A stretch of DNA of 64,000 bases from Takifugu bimaculatus (GCA_004026145.2 CP034989.1:1387134-1451133); one strand, 5' to 3'; counted from the stretch's first letter, positions 11,280 through 25,244 are shown. Notes: a model not told the origin generated them from the sequence alone. Translations and numbers: made by a program.

Positions 11280-14200
11280 GCAGTGTTGTAAAGTGAGCTT
11301 GACTTTGCGTTTATACTTACATTTGACACAAGGTCAAAGTTAGCATGTTTTGATACTCTACTTAAAAGCTTGTTCTTACTCGAATGTGCAAAAAATGTAT
11401 ATCGAATATCATAGTGCATCAGTTGATGCTACAGTCGCCATCGTGTTTTTGATGCTCACACGCTAATTGTGGGTTACGGATCACATGATATTAGCATGTC
11501 CGGAATGCTGCTGTGCGTTGGGAGAGAGGGTATGAACGTTTCCTGTATGTTAATGTTTTCACTGTCTATTTTATTTAAGGTATCTGGTAGACAGAACGGT
11601 TGCATTCATTTTCTGTTCAAGGCTTTAATCGACAACACCGTCTGAAGCTAACGCACTCGGCTAGCTAGCTTTGTGGTTTACTTCTTTTACTCAATAAAAA
11701 ATAGCAAAACCTCGGCTCGGCGCTTGTGGAGACCCCCTCATACAGAACATTACCATTTTAATGGGATTTATGGTGAATATTTGGGTTAGCTTGTGCACGA
11801 GCAAGGATTTTTAAGACCGCAGGAATTATTGTGTGAAGAATAATGAAGAAAGAATGTTGTGAGACAGTGAGGAAATGGGAATCATTTGACCATCAAAGAA
11901 AATATGACCATGCAGCAGAAGCTGTAATTCTTTTTGCCTTACGAGAAATAGAATTATTACTCTGCAGTCGGCCGTCTGTGCCGTCATGGTTAGCTCACTA
12001 CATCCCAGTATTATGAGACGGTGAGATTGTTCTAACAGTCTGAATAAATTTAACCAGTTTGACTCGACATTCCGAGGCTGCTTCCATGTTGCTGCTGAAA
12101 TTGAGAGTCCGTGTTCGAAGGAAGGAAACTTTAGGGTTTAAAATCTCGCTTTAAAAGGGTTTTATAAGTGGTGACGCCATGGTGCTGTGCAGTTTAATTA
12201 CCTCTCGGGCGCGTCTGGTTCCCATTAGATCTGCTAACAGCCGGCCCTCCGCTGCTCGTCCCCCCGCTGTCTTGTCCTCAGTTGGCATCTCTTAACGACG
12301 TGCATCGCCCCGACCTTCACGCCGGCGAGCTTAACCAGCTGCACGTTGGAGCTAGTTTGCATTAACTATTTTCTCATGTTTGTATTTCTCGCTGTAAAAA
12401 CAGTTCGCAGCGGGACGCCGGGATTGTGCTGCGGTATAAGAACAGTTGTTTCCCCTTATACAACTTGGCAGCGGAACCGGTTTGGCCCATGTGGAGATTT
12501 ACATTCGACAGTTGACTGCGGCTCACCCTGAAGACAGCGTGTGTTTAAAGCATGACATTCATGGGAACTCGCTCGCACGATGCCCTTCGCCATCGTTTCC
12601 ATTCACCCTTAAAATCTCGGAGAGGCCGGATGTGGACAGATGGATCCCAGGGAGCCAAACCCGCATCCTGTAATGCAAATGTATAGAACAATGGACATTC
12701 CAGAGTTAGCATGATGCGCTGGGTTGGGAATGCGCGCGCTGTTGTCGTTTATTTACGAGCTTATGTGTCGAGCAGGATTTGACGTCGACTTGTTTTGTTC
12801 GACACGCGGTGGTTTCTGGGGACGGTGGACGCGGAATTCCTCCTCATCTGCTCGATTTTACACTCATATTTCCAGAGCGCCGACTCCTGACTGATGGCTT
12901 TTCCTTTAGCGCTAACATGAGGATGCGATTTGGAGCGACTCGCCTTTGTTCGATGACCAAAACCAGCCAAACACGTGCTACAGCCACCTGCTACTCGCCG
13001 TTAGCATTCGACTGGGTTTATGATTCGAATAGTTCACTGACGATGCCCTTTAGCAACGGCTGACAGGCAGAATCTCTAGTTTCGGTGCAATAAAACGCTG
13101 TTAGATTATACGCAATGTTAGCTGTCTTGCTCGTCTAGCAGCAGATCCTGTTGCCCTTTGTAAGAACAGGAACATGAAATGAAAGTGATGGTAAAAGATC
13201 AAAGCGATCAAAGGAAACTGGATATGGGAACACATTCATCCCGTTTAATGCATCATTTTCGTGGCTTTTTCCCCCCGTTTATTTGGGTCTCACTGGATTT
13301 TTTTAGCATTTTGTTTATTGCTTTTATGTTATCTGATTGTCCAGGAAACAACCCGTTCTGGGGGGCGGTGATTTAATGTGCAGCTGTTGTGATGTTCTGT
13401 GATGTTTTAGACTTTTTGACTCATGTTAGCATGATGCTGAAAGCTGCTAATGCGCAGTCACATGCTCCAACGTTCCGCAGCTGTATTTACCGCCACTCAG
13501 CTGGTGAGAATCTCATGAAGTGAACAATAAAATTCCCTAATTACGGAACTTTTCCCGCAACTCAACACACAATGCAGTTTAACTGACTGGAGGGAAACCG
13601 CAAATTAATACGATCGAACCATTTGCGGGGAAAAGAGAGAGAAAAGAATCCCCCCCCGAAGAAAGAATAATTGCTTTAACATGTCAGGAAGTGATGGAAC
13701 AGAGTCTCACCTGCCCGTGTCATCTCCTGCTGCCCCTTTAAGAGGCAACACTCTGCTGTTTCATTACCTGCAGGGCTTCAGCGTGAAGAGGATGTGGTCT
13801 GCTCCGCCAGGATTTACTCATGTTTTCCCCCCAACGCGGCGTTCCCACTGCGGGCGCTGGCCAAGCGCTGACCTCACAGCTACGCGTGGAGGAGGCTCGG
13901 ATGATGAAAAAGCTCAACATCTCCTCGGATATGAAGCATTTCCTGCTGCTTTAGCAACTACTCTTCACCCATCGTGGTTGGTCGTTCCTTGCTGTGCATC
14001 GTACATTTACAGTGTAAACGCACGATCGTGCCGTGTGCAAAGCACATTTAACTGCAACCATCCCGTGCACCGGCGTTATCTAATCTAGTCTCACACACCG
14101 ATATTTCTGATGGAAACTTTGCCATATCACAGGCCGATACATCAGCCGACGAGCACTCGGAACGCAGTCACAGAGCAGGGCAGCTACGGGCTGGGATGCG

Positions 14201-15526
14201 TGGGACGTGAAAAATGGGACAGATCTTATATGTGCTGTGTGGGAAAGGAATCGCGGGGGGAGACACATGCGTGATTAGTGTTGAGCCTCGGCTCCCTTTG
14301 TAGCCTGTCCCGCCTGTCTCCTGCATTTGAGTCACTGCTGCCGACCAGACGAGCCTTTGCTCCGCTTCTTTCCAAGGGGGTGCCGGTGCTGCCTCTCAGA
14401 TTTGGTGATTGGGAGCATCCGGAACACGCTGCCGTCGATTACGGGCTCGGTGACCACGAGCGTGTGTGGGAGGTGCCATTAAAAAGTGAGCTGTAAAACG
14501 AGGATGAGATGTTAAAGAAGAGGAGAAGCAGAGAATGAGAGATGGGGCGGCGGCGGACTGATGCGCTGATACCATCTCTCCGGCGGGCTTCCCCCTCACT
14601 GCTGAAGTCTGTAAATCACTGGCGACGACCCGAGCACCCGAGGTTGACCCTCCGCTGACAGCTACACCAGTGTGCAAGGAACCAGGGGCCTTCGTGAAGC
14701 CGCCCCCACCGCTGACATCATCGCAGTGACCCTGGCGGCCGAATCCCTTTGACGTGTGGATCTTAGCACTGTTCTCAGCGCAACATTCAAAAGGGAAGCG
14801 TAGGTTTAAGGCTCTCCCTTAATCGTCTAAACATCCCTTTTATTTGCAAAAGCTGCCACATTAAACGGATTTTTACGAGAAGCGGAAAGTCTCGCTGTTG
14901 CCGTCACGGGGTTCCGTGTCATCCCGGGCATGTAGTTCCTTATTAACGAGTGAGTAATTACACAGACGGGCGAGCCTGATGAAAGTTTCCTCAACACTCA
15001 GGAAAACTAAAACATCGGACCACATGCTGGTCTCCAAACAAACTGTGGAACGGCGTTATTATTCCAGTCGTTGGATACCCAAGGCTCCCGATGTAGAAAT
15101 GGATTTAAAAGAAACCGTAAAGGCGTCGTTCAAGACGGATGATGTCAGACAAAGAATATTAAAAGCGAATTATGTGAGCAACAAAGCAGCAGATTGGAGC
15201 CAACTTTCACGGCGCCGAGTTAAAATGAGCGTTTGACACTTATTTCTACCAAAAAAGGAACAAATTAACCGGAGAATCAACTCTGAAAGTGGCAGAATTG
15301 ACAATTCCCAGCTTCGTGTGGCCCAGTCAGCCCACAGAGGGAGCGACGAGCCGGCTAAATGAACCACAAACACCAGAACTATGGTGGCACAACAGAGAAG
15401 GCGTCATGTGACTCCTGTGTCATAGGCGTTAGGCACCTAGCGCTGCGGCGCCGTCCCTCTTGTTCAATGGCGTCTCCATTCACGTTCACGCAACTACGCG
15501 CTGCCATTTGTCTTCGTTACTGTTGG

Positions 15527-15530
<4 letters not shown>

Positions 15531-15566
<36 letters not shown>

Positions 15567-15592
15567 GTGAGAGAGAGAGAGAGGGAGAGAAA
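15531..15592. repeat. (TG)n followed by (GA)n compound microsatellite
   Basis: TG repeats from 15531 to 15565 run into GA repeats to about 15592. Confidence 0.95.
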
Positions 15593-17785
15593 ATCTCTGG
15601 TTTAAGTCAGAAAACAAAACAGACGCGATGCGACTAAACGTGTTGCGTCTCCTCCAGCTCCACGATCCCGTCAAATCTGTTACCAGGGCAACGTCTTCAC
15701 CGAGAAACACTGTCACGCTCGCTTGCGCGTTTTTGTTTTCATGACGCCGAGGCCCGTAATCGTTTCAAGATGCTCTCGAGCGCTCCGGCCATCTTGAGGA
15801 GCTTAACAGTGTGTATCCTGCAAGATTTATGAGGGATTTGGTGGACGAGAGCGGGAGAGTTTTGCTGAAAATGAAAGAGCGACCGAATAAACAGATTGAT
15901 TAGGGGGATGAAAGAGAGTTCCACGGGACGCCATTTACGACCTCACCAAGCCTTCCAGTGGGTGCTGCTTGGTTGGCAACTGTTTGAAGGGGAAGCTCTC
16001 ATCAAAAATGGCATCTGACGATTGTATTTACGCTAACGATGTTACTCTTCCACAGGACGGGTGGATGTTAGAGTCCACATTACACGATTATGCCTCAAGG
16101 CTGGTTGTCCTTTCTGGGCGCTGTCAAGACAGGGCAGACCACCCTCTCAAGTGGAAGAGTAACTGCAACGTGCACTAGAAGCTCCTGTAGTATCACCCAC
16201 ATTTGGGTATTTTATTGTGAAATGTTCTCATCAAGGGGTTAAAGATTGTGACTTCCAGTGTCGTTTAAGGCGACCGACGTTCCCGCAGCCCTCTTGACTC
16301 CAATTGGTCTAAAAATATGACAACCAGGCCAAAGTTGTGATGAATCCTAAAGCATTTAAACTGAAGACGTCCTCCATGTTTCAGTTTGACCTTCATCAGA
16401 GGAAATTCCAAAGAAACGGTGTTGAAATTCCCATTCTTTGACTCCAACATATGAGCGTATCGGGCTGAGCTCTCGATCGTAACCCCCCCTGCTCTGTGTG
16501 AGCGTCTGGTATGGCAAGAATGTCACACATGCAGAGACAGCAGCCGCCATGGCGACCACACACTCGCCGCTTTACGGTCAGTTGACAAGTGGATTATCGG
16601 ACCTTGAGGTACGGCATCACGAAGCACGGCCGCACGCCATTTTTTTTCATAGCATGAGACGTTCTGACAAATGGGACTGAACCCCAAACGGTGACCTTTT
16701 TTGTTCCACGGATGCTTTGGAAGACAAATCTCTGACTCCAAATGCACAACCTTGGAGGTCAGAGGTTGGTGTGCGTGCCTAATTAGACAAAAAGATGGAC
16801 GGAGTCGCACCATCATCAGGGAGAGGAGCTGAGCTTCAGCCACCAGCAGCTACTTTTAAACAGTTCTCATAGTTATCAGCTCAATTTAGCCACCTTTGCA
16901 TGTTGATTTGACACCATCGTCAAGGACAACGCCTTTGTTGTTGCCATGTGAACGGCGGCAAAGTGTGAAAATGCAGAGTAAAGCAAGCAGAGTGAAAATT
17001 GCTTTTATTTTAAGTTGGAATTTGTTTAGGTCGCCTCCATTGTGAGGTTTTCCAGGCACGTTTTACTGGGTGGAGGGCCAAGGGAAAGACCAGGAGGCAC
17101 CAGAGGGACGCCTCGGGATCCCCCGGAAGCACTGCTGAAGACAGAAGAGGAATACAGAAGGATGAGGAAAAGGTTCGCCCGCAATAGGACAACAGATCAA
17201 ATGAAATCAGTGAATCAAAAAGCCCTCCCATTTAAAACAAAGAGTTCTCCAGCCTGAGGAACGTGTTGCTGAAGACAGCAGGAAAAAAAGGATCATAAAT
17301 CACCAAATGACTGAGGAAACTCGGACGGGATGATCAGAAAAACGCAGGAAAAATACTAATAATCCTTTTCTGAGGGGATGGCGAGCTCAGCCAAAGAGAG
17401 CGAAAGGTGTGCAGAGGGGGTGACAGAGACGGCCGGAGGGGATTTCTCTATGAAGGAAAGCATGTGATTTAGAGCAACAGCAGAACCCCCCCCACACCCC
17501 ACCCCCTCTAAAAACAAAACCCCCAGCAGCTGCCCTGCAAAGGTACTGACAGATGAGACGAGCCAAGAACCAGGCGCACGCTCGTCTAAGACAAAAGAAA
17601 AGATAAGTGTCAGGTCCTGACAGCTGTACTGACGGGGACCGACAGACAGACAGAAGGACAGACAGACCATTAAAATGGCAACTGGTGAGGAGACTTAAAA
17701 ATGTAACCCTTTAAATCATTTTCAAAGCCGTCATTTCATTTTATAGGAAGACCTCGTCAGAAAAGTTAACATATATACCAAAGTG

Positions 17786-17802
17786 CACCAACAGGGGGCA
17801 GT
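17786..17802 (+). promoter_or_regulatory. CTCF-like motif
   Basis: CACCAACAGGGGGCAGT resembles the vertebrate CTCF core (CCASYAGRKGGCRS) with one mismatch. No flanking support; occupancy is unknown. Confidence 0.35.
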
Positions 17803-18078
17803 CAAGAACCTGTCCTGTTATCTGGTTATCAAAATAAATATGTTAATTCAGACATCTGCAATTTGATCAGGGACAGACGGGGACATTCTGACAGTTCTAC
17901 ACAGGCACAAACGAGGGCAAAGGGAAGAAAAGGGGAGAGAGTTGAGTCGGGCAACCATGTTGGAATCTGATAGACCCCTGAGCAGATATGAGGGAGAGGA
18001 GACCACAGAGTGTGATGTGATCTGCATGAGATGTTTGTCTGCAGGCTGAGCACAAAGAAATGCTAACAAATGCAGCAG

Positions 18079-18104
18079 ACACACACACACACACACACAC
18101 ACAC
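18079..18104. repeat. (AC)n microsatellite, 13 units
   Basis: An uninterrupted AC tract. Confidence 0.95.
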
Positions 18105-18373
18105 AGATTTGGGCGTGTGCATGTGTGTGTAATTTGTTCTCACCCCACACAGCTTTGCTGGTGAGAGCTGGAGCACATGTGTTGGCACTCACAATAACGA
18201 GGAGTGAGGCGAGTTCTGATGAAGATGTGCAGCAGCCACGAAACCCAGCGTGGCATCCAAAGCAGCTTCACCTGCTCTCGCAGGTCCTGGGCGATTATTC
18301 CGTTCCAATCTATTGGACCCGTCCAGAACACCTGCCCAGATCCTCATCAAAGCACCTGCCTTCCGTCTCCTTC

Positions 18374-18412
18374 CTCCTGATTGGTTGCTGCTGTGTGAGG
18401 GCCTATTTAAGG
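18374..18412 (+). promoter_or_regulatory. Core-promoter-like CCAAT box and TATA-like element
   Basis: An inverted CCAAT box (ATTGG at about 18380) is followed about 25 bp later by TATTTAAGG (from about 18403). The CCTATTTAAGGA context resembles the TATA region of the two solo LTRs further right, so a decayed LTR is as likely as a gene promoter. No coding exon is recognised downstream. Confidence 0.3.
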
Positions 18413-18584
18413 AAGCTTTCCGTCCCCTCCCAGTAGAGTTCCACCTCCTGTTTGTGAGGGCTGTATTTCACGGGAAGGAGAACACCTGAGCAGGATAGTC
18501 TGGTATTTAAAGCACGCGCCTCGAGAAACGGGTGTTTGCTGTGACTGTCTGTTAGAGACGTGGCGCTTTGGAGAGATTGGAAGA

Positions 18585-18603
18585 TAAAAAAAAAAAAAAA
18601 AAA
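18585..18603 (+). repeat. Poly(A) tract of 19
   Basis: Nineteen A in a row. A C-run of 14 lies at 18720-18733, about 120 bp further on. Confidence 0.9.
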
Positions 18604-19210
18604 GACAGATGAGGTTAAGAGGGGTGAGCTCTCACCGGGTGTTTGTTTGCATGTAGGTGTGTCTGACTCCCTGGGGAGATTGATCGCCTTCCAAGGATAA
18701 TCTGTCCCAGACACTCGCACCCCCCCCCCCCCCATCTCCCTGTCCGTTTCTCCCCTTTCTCACCCTGCCCTTTGCTCTCCCAGTCGCCGTAACCTCCCCA
18801 TCCTGTGGATCACCCCTCCCTGACCCACTTTGTAGCACTTTCACACACCCCGAAACGCTGACTTTGTCAGAGGAAGGGAAAGTTTTGGGATTTATGTCCC
18901 TGCTTGAACGCAGGATAGCATTCACGTACAGAAACCACGATCCACAGCTTCCTGTTCTGATGTGTTCAACAGTGGGTCCATTGATCAGGGGGATCCACTT
19001 TTGTTCTGAAGTTGATCAGATGAACTGATATCTCGGTGTCATAATTGGATTTCTCATAACTGGATAACTGCAGTTATGAAGTGAAGTGGATCAAATGATT
19101 CTGTTTACATGATCGCTGGAATAATCAGGTGATACAAGTAAGCCCAACGTCGTAATTTATGCTGATTTTAGGGAAAATGTTGCACATCCACCACTGTGCA
19201 ACTCCTGGAA

Positions 19211-19211
<1 letters not shown>

Positions 19212-19257
<46 letters not shown>
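19212..19257. repeat. (CA)n microsatellite, 23 units
   Basis: An uninterrupted CA tract. Confidence 0.97.
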
Positions 19258-19259
<2 letters not shown>

Positions 19260-22218
19260 TCCCTCCTACGCTCATATATTTTGGCGTAATTTAAAAAGCT
19301 GCTTGGCCAAGCGTCAAAAGGAACTGAATCTATACAAATTACTTTCCTTCACTTACCGAACCCCGTGTTTCAAGAATTTATCACACTACAAACCTCCGTC
19401 TGGCTTTGGGATTGGGAATGAATAAAGCAGCTGACAGACAGAGAGGCACCTTTTTACTCATTCCTTTGCCTGTCTTCTGCTTGTCCTTTTCACCCGACCG
19501 CCAATAAAGTAATAAAGACTAAAGAGTACTTACATGCTCCATGAAATCGAGGTGGTAAATTAATTTCTTGGGCCGGGGCAAACGAGCGGGTATTGATTAG
19601 CCTCGGTCTTTAACCGAACTTTAACTGGATTATGTTGCGGAATGTTGGGACCAGGGGCACGGCCCGCAGAGTCCGGCCAGGAGGTTCGCTCGTCGGTGCA
19701 GATTTAATCAAAAAGATGTCTCTTCAACTACAAAATGTGGCATGATATTTGAAAAGGGACGATGCTGGGGTCCCAACAGGGCCACCGTCCTGAGGCGTCA
19801 AATAACTTCACGTTCCTTAAATACGTCTCTGGATCTCCTAATTGAGCCCAGTCACAAAGGCTCATTTGGGGAAAATGATGCACCATCTCTTGATTAAATG
19901 AGTGATTAAACGTCTCTTCAAGCAAAGTCCCGACGCCTGCGTTTGACCCCTGCGTGGAATCGGGCTCCACCAGTTAGAAAATGAGAGTGGTGGCGTGCAC
20001 ATGGCCGTCAGCTGTGTGCCGAGGGTGTCTTTGGGGGGAAGAAAACACATTGTTGCCATTAGCGACGCAACCCTGCCTTGCAAGAAATGGCTGATCTGCG
20101 GTGACGTGCTGCTCCTCTTTAACCCCCCACCCCCTGGAGATGTGCAACAGGGCCGCTGGTGGACCATCGTAGCCAGATGTTGGTGAGCTTGGTCGAGGGG
20201 ATCCCAAACTTGGCCGACGTGTTAGTGCGCTCTGTTGTTTGGGAAGCGACTGCTAGCCATGACCCTTCTAACTGAACCGCGCTTTGGTTAGCATAGTTAA
20301 GAATATATGATTAAAAATCCATTTGTGTTGGCTGTAAGCAATTAGGCTTGGGTCCTACTTCTTTAGGCCCCGCCCACGCAGTGTGCAGAACGGGACACGT
20401 GACATGCAGGGGCCGCCGTTTCTGCTCCATCACGAGGAGTAGAAGCTCCAGCAAATGGAGGCCGCCGATTCTCTCCTCCTCTTCAGAGTGGGCACTCGTC
20501 AGATGAAGGAGCTCTCGCGCTGGCATGAAAGTGAATTTTATCTGTTGTGCTGAAGCTCTGAGACCGAGGTCGGATGGCGAGATAACGTTTTGTTTTGACC
20601 TGTCTGGAGAAACTGGGACGCACTGTAAAAATCCTCTTCAAATCTTATAGGGTAAAACATTAACGCCGATGATTACTGGTGGGAACACATAATCATTAAT
20701 GAACGGCTGAGCCAATACACACGTGCGTGTTTGGCCGTGAACGTCTTGCCCGGAGGTGGAAAAATTACGCGTCTTAAGCCTCTTACACACTGTAACTGCT
20801 GTTGCAGTGCGTTTACAAGCAGCAGAGACAAGACGGTTCATGCGTGATTCCCACAGGACACGTTTCCGTTACGACACAGTCATAAATGTAATTATAAACC
20901 AATAAGACGTGGGAATGATTCCACAGGTTGGCAGTCCGATGCTACTTTCTGTCAAGTTTGAGTACCAAAAAAACCCCAAGGCCGGGCAGTCGGCGAGAAC
21001 CCTCGTAGAAAGTCAGAGCTTCCACAATTTCCGTTAATGCCAATCCTAAAGCCCAGAATGAGGTTTTTACAGTGTAGGACACCTATATGACCATGATCTC
21101 ACCCCAGTTCTCTAAAATACGACAGACCCAGGGAAGCCAATTCTCCCATTAATCAAAAATAAGACCCATTAGTGATGGAACCATCAACCTGAGCCAGTTT
21201 GAATTGGCTGGCTGCACTTTCATATCACCGAAAAACGCGGTTGGGAGGGGACAAAAAAAAATGTCCACAAGGATTAAGGCGCTATCACACGCTAATTTAG
21301 AAGCATTTCGCTAAATCCTGTCCAGTGGAGTTTAGTCTGGCACATTGCTCTGGCGCTTTCAAGGAGATTTAATCCAGGCTGAAGGTGATGGTCTGTGACA
21401 CTAATAACCAGCCACCTAGCAACACGGACCACCACATATACGCCGTTACGTTGGTGCCACTGACATATTTGCAGCTAAATTAGATCACTCGGTTGTTTTC
21501 ATGCATATATTTTGGCATGGAACAGCGTCTTATGGTTTTGAATAGGGTCCAACTTTGGGTGGAACTTTGTTTGGATTGTATGACAATTACAAATAGAAAA
21601 GTTCTTTATTTTCATGAGTAATTTTCCTCTTAAATTGTCCCGTAGTTGAAGAAATCTGAGAGGATCTAGGATATCGGATGTTTCTACAGTTTCTTTCATA
21701 ATAGGCGCTGAAAATCAAGCCATAAAGAGTAACAAATTTATGACAACTTGTTCGTTGTGTAAATGTGGTGCTGCACAGCCTGACGCCGGTGGGAAACGGG
21801 TTGCCTTTTCAACGTAAATCTGGGTGACTAACGCCATCAAGATCATCCCTTAAGGGTACGTGTGAAGCCGTCCCTCCTCGAGACGGTGCTGAACTCCGTG
21901 GGCGGAGAAGGTCACATTGGGAGCATGAACGTCAGCCGAGAGCAGAGGACCTCACAGGAACCGAGTCCTGCTTCAGGAAATGCTCACACGACTTGAATGT
22001 CAGACCTGGTTTCGTAAAAGTTTGACAGATGTGTTTCGCTACCCGGGCTGGCGAAGGCTTTATAGTACCGTTAAAAGAGGTTCAGGCTGCTAGAGTTACC
22101 TACACCAGAGCCGGGGACCCTGTGCAGCCCCTGTAGACCTCCACAGAAATGCAATCTCGCTGAATTGGAATTTCTCAAAGTTTGAGTTGTTCACGTCTGA
22201 TGTGAGGACTGTTTTGTG

Positions 22219-22250
22219 ATTGGCTGGATGTTTTTTAGTGGGCGGGGTTA
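22219..22250 (+). promoter_or_regulatory. CCAAT box plus GC box upstream of the long open frame
   Basis: GATTGGCTGG (inverted CCAAT, about 22219) and GTGGGCGGGG (Sp1-type GC box, about 22239) lie 60-90 bp upstream of the ATG at 22310. The pairing is typical of TATA-less promoters. It could also be chance or part of a repeat; a similar GATTGG/CCCCGCCC pair lies at about 49,055-49,078. Confidence 0.3.
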
Positions 22251-22309
22251 ATGCAAGAAAGCACAGAAATGCTGTCCAACGGCTATTTTTGAAAGCATGA
22301 AAGGCAGAA

Positions 22310-23053
22310 ATGGGTAGTAATTTTAGTGGGGTAGCGAACTGTGTTCCTGTTCTCGCCACTAAAGAAAAGCTCCCCTCTCACCATGTGACCTGTTTCTCAT
22401 GTGATCGGTATCTGATCATTTTAATCCTGTTAGCAGACCAAGCTTGCCTCCTTTCTTATCTTAGCGCACATGGAGGTATGCCCGCTTTCTTTCTTTTCAG
22501 TTGTCTATTTTTTACATTCTCTCTCGACGGAGACATCTCGATGCGGATCAGCGTAGGTGTCGAGACGGGGGGACACGTGCTACCGACTCGGCAAGCTCCC
22601 CCCTGTGGCCATGACCGGAAGTGCGGGAACCTGCCACGCAATAGCATACTTCCAGCATTACTTGCAAAGACAGGGAAGAGATGGAAGCGTCCCGTCAAGC
22701 GGAGACAAAGGATACCGAATCCAGCAGAGGCGCGAGCGTGGACTATCAATTTAAATTCTTTTCAAAACGGGGCAACAGCTGCTGCGGCGCTGCGACTTGT
22801 GTTTGTAGCTGTGGCGGTAACACCCTCCACACCTGCACCCAAACCAAGACCAGCGGTATCGTTTAAATCCCAGCCGCTCCCTTTTATAGTGAATCAGGCC
22901 AAGGCTAGAACAAGTGTTTGGCTGAGTGAAAGAGAACCTGCAGTTTTAAAGTCAACGTTACGCTGCAATGGTAGCGTCCGTGATCAGAACAGAGCCGTTG
23001 TTCCAGCAGATGCAAAAAGTCTGCATCTCTCAACTCGTAATATCGACGTTTAA
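22310..23053 (+). CDS. Unrecognised open frame of 247 codons
   Basis: This is the longest uninterrupted ATG-to-stop frame in the window outside the known genes. I do not recognise it. The product has a hydrophobic stretch at about 35-75 (YLIILILLADQACLLSYL and FFLFSCLFFTF), a basic patch (GKRWKRPVKRRQR, about 122-134) and a Pro/Ala/Val segment after it. There are no domain motifs. Overlapping frames on the minus strand are also open (22456-22749), which weakens the case. A CCAAT box and GC box lie upstream. It may be a chance frame, a lineage-specific gene, or part of an unknown repeat. Confidence 0.15.
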   Translation: MGSNFSGVANCVPVLATKEKLPSHHVTCFSCDRYLIILILLADQACLLSYLSAHGGMPAFFLFSCLFFTFSLDGDISMRISVGVETGGHVLPTRQAPPCGHDRKCGNLPRNSILPALLAKTGKRWKRPVKRRQRIPNPAEARAWTINLNSFQNGATAAAALRLVFVAVAVTPSTPAPKPRPAVSFKSQPLPFIVNQAKARTSVWLSEREPAVLKSTLRCNGSVRDQNRAVVPADAKSLHLSTRNIDV

Positions 23054-25244
23054 GTAGCTCCATCTGTTTCCTCCTCTTGATGTCTTAAATGATAATAATA
23101 TCTACTTTGTAGCTGAATAAGCCCTATAAATGACAACATCCCGGCCCGGCCTGCCTGACCATCACATGGTCCCCAGACAGCAAAGTTATTGGAAATGATT
23201 CTTCAAGACACACAAACGGAGGATTTTGCTTTGAACAAGTAAAAGAAGCCGAACTAAAGTACAGTTATGTTGTTATTTAGTATATAGTCAGTCATTTTGG
23301 TCTAATGAGTGATGAAACCTGGACTTCTGCCTTTTTTTTTTCATATCCCAGCTGAGATTTGCATGGATTCATGTAAGAACTCCACGGAGGAGTGTTTTTT
23401 CCTGCTTTGAGTGAGCTCCTCGGTGCCGTACAGGCAGTGACTCCTGTCCACCGCCGCCAAGCCCTTATCTCGATAACTCGGAGAGACTTCACAACACAGC
23501 TAAGCTGGGGAGGCAACGGCCCAGATTCATCCCTGAGAGCTCCGTCCAAGCTGCGCTGAATGAATAAACTGAAACGATGAGAGCTAAACTCTTCTGATTG
23601 GTTATGCAACAGAATCAGAACGCGTCACTCTAGTAAAGTACGTTTAAACGAGAACTGCTCTCGCAAAGTTTTTACTGGGGATATTCGAACTAGTACTTCC
23701 CTCCCAGGGGATTGCTCCTGTGAAGCTCATTCTCTAAAAACAAACCCAAACACACATGCTAGCTGCTAACCTCGAAAAATGAGCGGGTATGACTGTGACC
23801 AGCTGAGGTGAAGAGGAAGTGGGAGGTCGTGTTCTGAATTGGGATATAATCTTGAACCGAGTAAGCCTCATCTTTGGAGTTCATGAAGTCGCCTGCTTAA
23901 TGGCTAGCATTTTTCAGCAGGTTTGTCCAGATGTCCCCAAACAAAGGCCCACGTTCTTGGTAAACCCCCACACCCCTCCACCCCCAATGCTAAATCTAAT
24001 TAGGCGATGATCGTTGCACGCTCTGTACTTTCTAGCCTCGATCCTCGGACCCTTTGTCTCTTGTTTTCTCTCCCCTCGGTCCAGCCGAGAGGTCCTTGAT
24101 CTCAAAATAGTTGCTCCCATCGTGGAGTTGGAAAATATTACAGTGGATTCTGCCGCAGAAAAAGTGTGTTTACGCTAACCAACTGTACACAATTCCTTTC
24201 CTTTAAAAAAGATAGATGGATAGATTCCGGACCATAATTAAGCACACCGGTTTAAAGCCGACCATGAAATACCAGCAAATAGCCTCTATAAAGTCCTCTT
24301 TTGATAAATGACCCATCTCCTGGCCAGAACACAAACACATGCTCCCCATCTCCTGACAGCAGCCAAGGGCTGTTTTCCCAACATGTCAGACTTTCTAACA
24401 ATGGAGCAGGAAAAACAGGTGGGATGGGAAAGAAAGGAGGAAGATCAAAAACCAGAGAGGACAAAACACAGGCCGGACACACGGGTCTGATGCCTGACTG
24501 TTTGACAGAGCGAGGGGAGTGTGTATGTGGTGGTGGTGTGTGTGTGTGTGTGGGGGGGGAATGGATGACTGTAACCATGCTGTAAAATGTGTGTTTGCCT
24601 CAATCTTTGACAAATGGGGCCTCATCACACTATCTAATGGCTCAAGCACGGCTGGCTGCTGAGATCCCGTTTAGATCACTTGGAGTGTGGAGATAGGGGG
24701 TATAAACACTATCTGCCCTTCTTTTGTAAGGCGACGGGGGCACGGGTGTGTGTGTGGGTGAGTGGGGGGCTTCTATGATTGGGAAAACTGTAAAACAAAA
24801 AGGGAGGTCAGCTGAAATGGTGCAGAACATTTAGGAGCATCAGGAAGATTAACCAATACCAAGACAGGAAGTGGCTCAATCCATCATGAGTCTCTCTCTT
24901 CTCCTTCCTCCTCGGGCACTCACAGCTGCTCCGAAGCGGCCCGCCTCCCATTTTCATTCCGATCCGTCCGTGCGCACGTCCCTGGACATATTTTGCGAAT
25001 ACACACATGCAGCTGGGACTCAGCCAGTCGGGTAATTACAGGACTGCCGACTGATGTAAAAGAGGCTGATGGCAATGAAAGAATACAGGATGCTAAACTT
25101 CAACAGCTCTAAACATGCATGCAGGCAGGAATCTCTTAAAGGTAGCCTGGAATTTTCAGGCACAGGTGCATTTGCTAGCTTGACATGGGTGTTATATCCA
25201 GCTGAGGTGGTTTGACGGAGAGGTTTAGCTTGTTTTAAAAGCTT

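Larger units (their letters stand above)
5443..22218. other. About 17 kb with no recognised gene
   Basis: I read all six-frame products here and recognised none. The stretch contains microsatellites, homopolymer runs, ACAG-type repeats and the small features listed separately. Intron of a flanking gene or true intergenic space cannot be told apart from sequence alone. Confidence 0.55.

Noticed and set aside
13681..14088. 135-codon plus-strand frame
   Set aside because: No recognisable domain, no splice or promoter support; length is within what chance allows in 64 kb.
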